A stretch of DNA of 64,000 nt from Pseudisothecium myosuroides (taxonomy: Eukaryota; Streptophyta; Bryopsida; Hypnales; Lembophyllaceae), in the NCBI GenBank assembly GCA_951799445.1, contig OX637296.1:8556001-8620000 (forward strand). The letters run 5' to 3'. A program made the translations under genes and the position numbers. How positions within the stretch are numbered: position 1 is the first letter of the stretch; every line of letters starts with the position of its first letter. Shown one piece after another: positions 57,401-64,000 of the stretch. A model generated the notes under the pieces. That model was not told the origin of the DNA, made no database searches, and saw only the letters and a program-made list of their open reading frames with translations.

Positions 57401-59814
57401 GTCGACTCAAATCCGCTTCAATCCAAAACAATGCCAGCGTCACTAGAAGTATACCGGTATCAAACCAAACCAAAAACCGCGTGAGAACTATCCCTCTAAA
57501 AATTGAGTGGGAGACTGTTCGGGTTAAGCCTGAAGCTACTGAGCAACGTTTGAAGATCGGAAATTGTGGTGAGAACAGCCCACTGACAACTTCGAATCTA
57601 AGTATGCTTGAGATAGACTCGGTTAAAAGAAAAACGGAAAATCCTTATTCTCGGCTATCCTAGTTCTCGGCAATTCAGGAACAATTAGAACGGTTTTTAA
57701 CGATTTGCAATGCTAGTATGTGTACATACAGCTTAAGAAAACAGTATTCAAAAACAGAATCGAAAATTTAAACGCAGTGTCAGACAATCAGTAACGCAAC
57801 TGAAACGAGAAAATTCCGGTTCCCAGTTATAAAGGAGAGATAGGTTAAAGACGGAGAGTAGAAATCAGAAAAACCGAGCATGACTAGCTGAGTCAACTTT
57901 GTCAACAGAGGAAAAGACTGCAATATTGATGTAATGATTCCAGCTTACGTTTTGAAATAGGCGGACTCGCACAACAGTTTGAAGTCGACGTTTTCAGAGT
58001 GTCGTCAATCTGTTGGGGGGGTGCAATTGCCCTGGGATGCAATTGCGGCCTTGGTATAGAGTTTCTTACAATATCCGGCCTGCCACCGAAACCACGGTCT
58101 GTATTGGTTTTATCTTCAGGAGTCATCTCCCACAGGGAAGCATCGCGCTCCGAAATGGCGTCGTGGTTGATCGAAAACAGGTCGTCGCATGACGATAGGG
58201 TGTCGAAGCCTATGGACTGAGAGCTCGTGGAATTGCTGGTCGTCGAGGTTATGGAATTTTGCTTTGTCAGAGGCGAAATTCCGAGCCTCTCATGGTGCTC
58301 TTTGAAATCCTGGTTGGTGAATGTTCCGGAGGAAATGGACGACCCGCGCAATGAGCTGCCACTTTCCGACGATGTCTTGGAATGCAAATTGGAATGCGAT
58401 GGCATGTAGAAACTGCTTGCCATCGTGTTCATTGGTGTGGGACCTCCGGCGGGCGGGAGTGCAATCGGCTTGCTCACGGCGAAAGAACGGATGCTCTCTG
58501 CTCCGCCTGACGCCCGGACACGCGTCACGAAACACGTCAGATTCTCGATGAAATATTTCCTATCCTTCTTCATTGTCCTGCACGAAACAAACAACACCGC
58601 GAATTCGCAGCGTCGGTTATGGAAAACGTTCCGGCTACTATTTCAGAAACAATTTGAGCCTTTTCGATCTTTGCATTTGTAATTTGGGCTTAAGAATGGA
58701 GTATTTAAGAACAGAATGCACGGAGGGGGACGCAATGAGAGGCCACAGAAAAAACAATTGAAAAATTGTGAGAACGAGACTACTCTGTTTTCCAGTAACA
58801 CAGAACTCAGAGAAGAGCGTGCACTGATTGCTCGCGCATTTGCTCAAACTGCGAAGCATCTAGAATGCTTAGCAATTCACATGCGTTTTGAAAAAGTCAT
58901 AACACGGACCAGCGACGGAGGAGAGGAGACAGGAATGATCCAGAGTTCAGTTGTTCTCACTTATCTACAACCACATGGTATGCGCCCGAGTTCTTAGCTT
59001 CTTCTATAACAATGCTCTTCGGATTCTGACCGACACAGACGTCGATCGACAACTGCACCTGCAGTCACGAGAAAAAATTCTACATTATGCACTGGCCTTG
59101 TCACGAAATTCTTCCAAGAAATCTATCAATCCATATGTCTACCGTCGGAGGTGAGTAGATTAGTACCCCGGCCTTCTTGCACCAAGTGTCAAGATCATGG
59201 GTGTTGTGAAGCATGTACCGCTTGTTCGCAATCTCGGCTTCTAAGCTCCTCCTGCTTGAGCCATTCCAGGTGTTCTTATCAACGCGACTCTTGAATCCAA
59301 CTGCAAGCAATCACAGGACATGATCGTAAGAAGTTCAGAATCGGCTACTCAGTTTCCAACTTCATCAAGTTTTGAACAATCGAAAAGTATATTCAGAACA
59401 ATTCAAGATCGACCGGCAATAGCCACTCTCTCATTGCATTTTCTCAACAGTCTGTTTTCAAATTCGCAAAGTAAGCGAAACTCTATAGCACTCGCTCGCA
59501 ACTTACGATGTCATATGCTCATATTCGTCTCTGCAAGGAAAGGAAAAAAAAAGACAGTCTGGTAAAATCTCTAAAGCATTGGTGATTTCTACATACTCCA
59601 CCAATGCAAGGGAAAGCATTAAGCTCCGGAAACTCTCGTGTCTCCTCCACTTACTCGGATTTGACACATGAGTGATAATGCCAACGAGCCGCAAGAGGTC
59701 GCCATGGCGCGTGACGTTTCCGAGAGCCCAGCTCACAGTGCTGCTAGAGAAGTCCTTACTACTTAGGTCCATCACCACGAGCACCACACCCTGCGACTTG
59801 ACGGCCATTTCCAT
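54431..59814 (-). CDS. USP-like domain fused to class II (archaeal-type) 3-dehydroquinate synthase
   Basis: Eleven exons: 59814-59655, 59300-59167, 59058-58961, 58577-57949, 56842-56540, 56068-55902, 55750-55583, 55433-55293, 55150-55061, 54914-54680, 54555-54431. All are GT-AG and in phase: 749 aa. The ATG follows an in-frame TAA (59832). Residues 1-160 ([28 protein letters not shown]) resemble the USP / adenine nucleotide alpha-hydrolase domain found N-terminal to some plant receptor-like cytoplasmic kinases. Residues about 165-400 are Ser/Thr-rich with repeated RTSSSN and STGSG. Residues 404-749 form a full DHQS-II domain: [75 protein letters not shown]. Archaeal DHQS-II makes 3-dehydroquinate by NAD-dependent deamination; its plant role is unclear. 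No kinase domain is present. The DHQS exons have no own ATG before the domain. Two-gene alternative: see findings. Confidence 0.8.
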
Positions 59815-61746
59815 CGCCGTGACCTCCGTTTACCTCCAATCATGCACCACTACTGCCTGCTCTATCTCATTCTCGTCACCAATCTCCTTCAAAATTCAAA
59901 AATCAAGAAAACCAAACTATTCTCACTCCTTGCGTCCGGCCTTCGCATTTCTGCTTTCATTCAGCCCCTGCTTACTCATCAACAAGGAGACATAATCCTT
60001 CGGGGCTGCGCACAATCCAATGCTCGTTTACAGGAGCAACCTCATCAAGATTCTCCAACAGACGATGCGGCACAATTTACTCCTCACCAAATAGACGGAA
60101 TACTGCGATCGATCCGGTGCTGCAAATGCAAGCACGAGAGATTTAGGGCGACGTGAATCTGTGAGCATAGGTATGTCTCTTTGCAATATCAAAGGCCGCA
60201 CGCAGTTGCAAGGAAATTTACTGGGAGGAAAGGACGATTATACTGTAAGGCATTAAAATACTCGTACTCGCATCAATCCTTTTTTGGTTTCTCTTTTTTC
60301 TGTCAGTGAGTCTGGCTGTTCGTTCCTTTTCCATTAATAGAAGTTACTCATCCCTCGAATAGAGTTTTCGGTGGAGCATTCGGGTTCAGACCTCGGGTTC
60401 GCACTTCCGACATAGCCAAAGAATTGCATCGCGATAGGCTCGTTGACATGAAGCGTGTACATTCCATTTGTGAATGGCGCCGTCCCGCGTTCTGTATGCA
60501 AAAAACCGACGCAGCATGGATTTCTGTTTACCAGACGCAACTTGCAAGACACTGATGTAATTTGTGTGTAAAAGTTATGCAATTCAGAAAGAACTCGTAA
60601 TTGAACTACTGAGGTCCGTGAGCGAAGCGTCTTACCTGTCAACGTCTGCAAGTGATTATGCCTCGTTCAGTATTTCTGGCACAATTCGAAATTTCGAAGC
60701 AAACTGTTCAACTGCATGGAGCACGTACAGTAGTTGTTACTGCTTCGAGTCATGCATCGAAACTGTAACGGTGCCGACGGATGTGACTCAGTCTTCCAAG
60801 CAACTCTAAAATTTTGTTATGTTTCGTTTCTCTCATTGCGTTTTTTTTTTTTCCTTTTTGATTTCGTTTGTTGAAACAATGGACATTCAACATAATTTCA
60901 TTGAAGAAGCAAACCTACTTCGATCCTCACTGTATCTCCATTTCCCTTGATCAAATAGAATAGAATAGAATAGAAAGAAACGTCATTTGTCTGAAATTTC
61001 CGAAGAGTTCTCGCTAGCGCTAACTCTGTCAAAGAACAGCTAGTGAAATTGTGCAACACGACCATGGTCGACGAGAGCTCGGCAAAACAAGTAAACAACT
61101 GTTGACAAACCCTCTAAAGTCTCGGATTTCGTGCTTCCACAAGCACAGTTCTGATGCGTATTGCTCTTATTTTGGTAACAATCGCGATGTAATTTTGTGA
61201 GCATCGTTGGCGCGTCGTCCGAAATAGGAAGTGACCTGCCGTACTCTCAGTTGAACTGAACACACAGCTGTGTCCCCGAGTGAAAGCTAATTCCGAAATT
61301 AGAATGGCTGGAATCAGAATATTGTCGCGATAAGTAACTGGCCTTTCAGCGGAACGAGAGTCTACATTCTACAATTACAACTCAAAATTTGCAGTGGCAC
61401 GACCTGACAAGAAGTCTACACTCTACAGTAGAATTTTCGTGTCATTACAGTGAGTGGAGCTGGTCTTTGTGGAGCAATTTGAACAGCAGAATAATCCATT
61501 TGGCATTTACGGGATTTGGTACGTCCATGTGCAGAACTCCAAGAAGGCGGGCGGATATTTAGGGAAGACGACGCAGTCTTCTCCTCAACTGTCTCAGGAT
61601 GCAGCTGAATTTGGTTAATGTGTCTCTAAACTCCATGATCAAGGGGGATAATTGCCATAACTTCAGTAGTTTTCCTTCATTACCTCAATCGAGCCCATTT
61701 CAGTAGAAGTGGAAATCCGCGGCATTGCATATGAAGAGCATGGTTA
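59815..61746. other. 5' flank of the USP/DHQS gene, no gene recognised
   Basis: The first few hundred bases presumably hold the promoter and 5' UTR. Frames such as 60651-60334 and 61098-60898 (minus) have balanced composition but no family resemblance and no consistent splicing. A short ATAGA microsatellite lies at 60956-60975. Confidence 0.35.
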
Positions 61747-62112
61747 GAGCATCTCCACTCTTGCTCGGGATTGCTCCCTGGCCAAATGGCTTGTTGCGGG
61801 CTTCATTCTCCTTCCGGGCTCCACCTTCCCCACCCTTGCTCTCCATATCTCCAATAACTTTGCATTCTCATTGGTGGGAATTGCTATAGTGCTCCAACTT
61901 TTCTAAAAGGAGAAAAAAAACATTGTCAGACAAGGAGAATCCAAGCTTGGAGAGAAGGAGAGCGGGCGCGTGAGGATTGCGGGTTGATGACATATTTGAG
62001 CGGGGCCGGGCTTTAACTTTTGAATTCCGGGGCAAGAGTGGGGGCAATTGTAGAGCGCGGGCCCTGGATTTGAGCGGCCAGGGAGCAATCCCAAGCAAGA
62101 GTGGAGATGCTC
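61747..62112. mobile_element. PIF/Harbinger-type MITE
   Basis: The ends match over 37 bases with one mismatch: GAGCATCTCCACTCTTGCTC then GGGATTGCTCCCTGGCC at the left, the same inverted at the right with one T for C. TTA duplications lie at 61744-61746 and 62113-62115. GAGCATCTCC ends with a TTA target are typical of plant Harbinger MITEs. The 366-base interior is GC-richer and non-coding. It inserted into the TTA of the TTAA that borders the next element. Confidence 0.85.
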
Positions 62113-62116
62113 TTAA

Positions 62117-62384
62117 CCCGTAAACGACATTGGCTCGTCTAGCAGGCAGGCAGCCTAAGAGGGAATCAAAAAGTTCATGGCATGGGTCTTGTTGCTCATC
62201 CATAGTTTGTAGTTTGGGCATGTAAAAGTGAACAATGAATAGTGCTATGACTTTGTAGCCCAAATGTGGTGCTTGGCAATCCATATTCATTATAAAAGTG
62301 GGTATTTAGTAAGTTGAAACATTCCAAAAGTCACTTTTTGTCAAAAATTCACTCAAAACCAAGGCTTGGCTTGGTGTTTAAGGG
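62117..62384. mobile_element. TTAA-flanked element, target of the Harbinger MITE
   Basis: TTAA at 62113-62116 and 62385-62388. The left end CCCGTAAACGACATTGGC and reverse-complemented right end CCCTTAAACACCAAGCCA match imperfectly. 268 bases, non-coding, with an older look than the 222-base copies. Confidence 0.45.
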
Positions 62385-62388
62385 TTAA

Positions 62389-63033
62389 TCCCTAAGAGCA
62401 TGGATTTTTTTAAGCAAAATAAATTACAAAAAAATCTAGACATTTAATCTTTGATTTTGCTAGTTTTTTTTTTTTCTTCCCATCTTTACATTACCATGCA
62501 CAAAAATCATGAAACTTCTATCACCCCCGCTAGTGACATCACTAAGAATAGCCCAAAAAATTGTTTTACCAACATATTTGCCAATGCACTTCATCCATTT
62601 TATTAAGTGTTATTATGTCATTATCTTGAGACCCTCAATTGAACAAGCTTCACCATTGAGATTATGTCCTATAATGCAAAAATATAACCTCATTTTTAAA
62701 ATAGCATTTGTCACCACTTATATGGCTAAAGATGTGATTTCTCACACTTATAGAAAGGTCTCAGTGCATCAAGAGTTCAACACCACCTTTGTACTATGCA
62801 ATGTCATGTTACTCATATTTCCTTAGTCAATTTTATTTTCCTTTCCTTTCTTCTTGTTATTGTTTGCATTGTGGTTATTACCAACATTTTGTCTAGAAAT
62901 GAAAGAATGCCATGAAAGAATGCCATTACATGCGTTAGAGAAATGACTGCAGTAGTTGAAACACCACCTTCCAATTGGCAAGATTTATTAACCGTTGATC
63001 ACGACATAATCGCTTTCTGTGATGTCGAACGAG
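62389..63033. other. AT-rich intergenic DNA
   Basis: No supported gene. A 105-codon frame at 62509-62826 has no family resemblance. Confidence 0.35.
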
Positions 63034-63545
63034 TCTAAACTATAAATTGCATTCTGCTAATTGTAGTTTGAAAACTACTTTTGGTGCAGCAAAGAAACTG
63101 ATAAAGAAATCATTGTGCACCACAAACAAAAAGGAAAAAGTAATGGAAAGGAAATGCAGGGCAACGCATAGGCGAAGGAAAGGAGGACAACTAAATTAAT
63201 CTGATGAAAATGCAGGTCAATAACACATCAAAACCACAAACTTAGGAAGGTCAAAGTCAAGAAGAATCATAAAAGGATTTGAAGCGGTTTACGGGTAACA
63301 GCCTGACAGGTGTTTCCTTTATACTTTTCCTTCTCTTTCCAAGTATGAAATTCCACGTAAAGTCATACAAGTCTAAACTCGAATTGCCTTCTGCTAATTG
63401 TAATTTGAAAAGCACTTTTGGTGCTGCAAATTCAAGGAACTACTGGGCTTTATAACAAAGAAATAATTGTGAACCCCAGACTAGCCAAAGGAGATAAGCC
63501 AAGCAGAGGAAATGGAGGGCAAGGCATAGGTTAAGGCGAAGGCAC
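63034..63545. repeat. direct duplication of ~170-base blocks
   Basis: The blocks at about 63034-63180 and 63372-63540 share GTCTAAACT, TTCTGCTAATTGTA(G/A)TTTGAAAA, CTTTTGGTGC, AAAGAAAT(C/A)ATTGTG and GGAAATG(C/G)AGGGCAA(C/G)GC, then an AGGCGAAGG-like phrase. They are diverged and non-coding. Confidence 0.5.
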
Positions 63546-64000
63546 GAAGGAGCACCTGCAAACAGTGCAAACAGTGCAAAGGTCTCGGAGCGTTGACACG
63601 CCAGGTGAGTGCACTCCGAGCCTTGCCAAAGGAATGGAATATTATTACAGGACTCCTGCAGTCCTGCGGCGCAGGCCGGGGGAGGCGACGAATATTCTAT
63701 TATGAGGATCTCCTCCGAACAGTGCGTCCGTTGTTATTCCTGGACGCAGAGTGCTATTCCTGGGAGGACTTTCTTTCTCTGCCCATCGAAAATAAGCTCA
63801 GAGAGAAGTTCAGCTCAGCCCAGTGATTTTTGTATCATTTTGGAGAAGGAGCAAGTTATTTCATCAATATTGGGTGATACTTGGTGATATCTCTATCAAA
63901 ATTACGTGATAACTGATAACTAGGTAAAATATGTTTAGGAGTTAATTTTCTTTTTTAACCCCTAAAGTTCCATGACTATGTTTTCACCGAAAACACTCAA
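63546..64000. other. right edge, unassigned
   Basis: An open frame at 63593-63826 begins at a TTG, has no ATG and no recognised family. The window ends just after a lone TTAACCCCTAAAG element end (about 63956), so another TTAA-type element probably continues beyond the edge. Confidence 0.3.

Noticed and set aside
63593..63887. Two overlapping open frames near the right edge, one with a DxEYYSWEDFL-like look
   Set aside because: The longer-looking frame has no ATG, neither matches a family I know, and no splice partner lies inside the window.
1..64000. CRISPR arrays, bacterial operons, ribosomal RNA genes or integrated viral genes
   Set aside because: No regularly spaced identical repeats, no polycistronic gene clusters, no rRNA core sequences and no viral protein motifs were seen. 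I did not do a systematic tRNA fold search.

Overview
The window looks like nuclear DNA of a plant-lineage eukaryote (a streptophyte: bryophyte, seed-free vascular plant or streptophyte alga). The reasons are four multi-exon genes of plant families, mostly GT-AG introns of about 100-1100 bases, an intron-rich PPR gene, a PIN-LIKES auxin carrier, and long AT-rich intergenic DNA full of small inverted-repeat DNA transposons. The species cannot be fixed from the sequence alone.

Layout. 1-23.2 kb is gene-poor: a short GC-richer stretch with a possible short-chain-dehydrogenase fossil (about 430-965), then repeats. 23299-25300 (minus) is an M17 leucyl aminopeptidase with a likely organelle-targeting leader. 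25.4-36.7 kb is repeat DNA: a diverged array of ~220-base units, a second tandem array, a 2.6-kb CACTA element and a long AT microsatellite. 36765-40612 (plus) is a complete 10-exon PILS gene (418 aa). 46357-51354 (plus) is a 13-exon P-class PPR protein (812 aa). 54431-59814 (minus) is an 11-exon gene whose exons join in one frame to give a 749-aa protein: a universal-stress-protein-like domain, a Ser-rich linker and a complete archaeal-type (class II) 3-dehydroquinate synthase domain. 59.8-64 kb has no recognised gene and several inverted-repeat elements.

The four genes do not form a pathway. The two most interesting results are the apparent USP/DHQS-II fusion gene, and a large family of short elements bounded by TTAA with CCC...GGG ends (piggyBac-like). 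Two members of that family are near-identical 222-base copies, and others have recognisable empty sites inside related repeats. All exon models were made by eye from reading frame, splice signals and family conservation; none has transcript support here.
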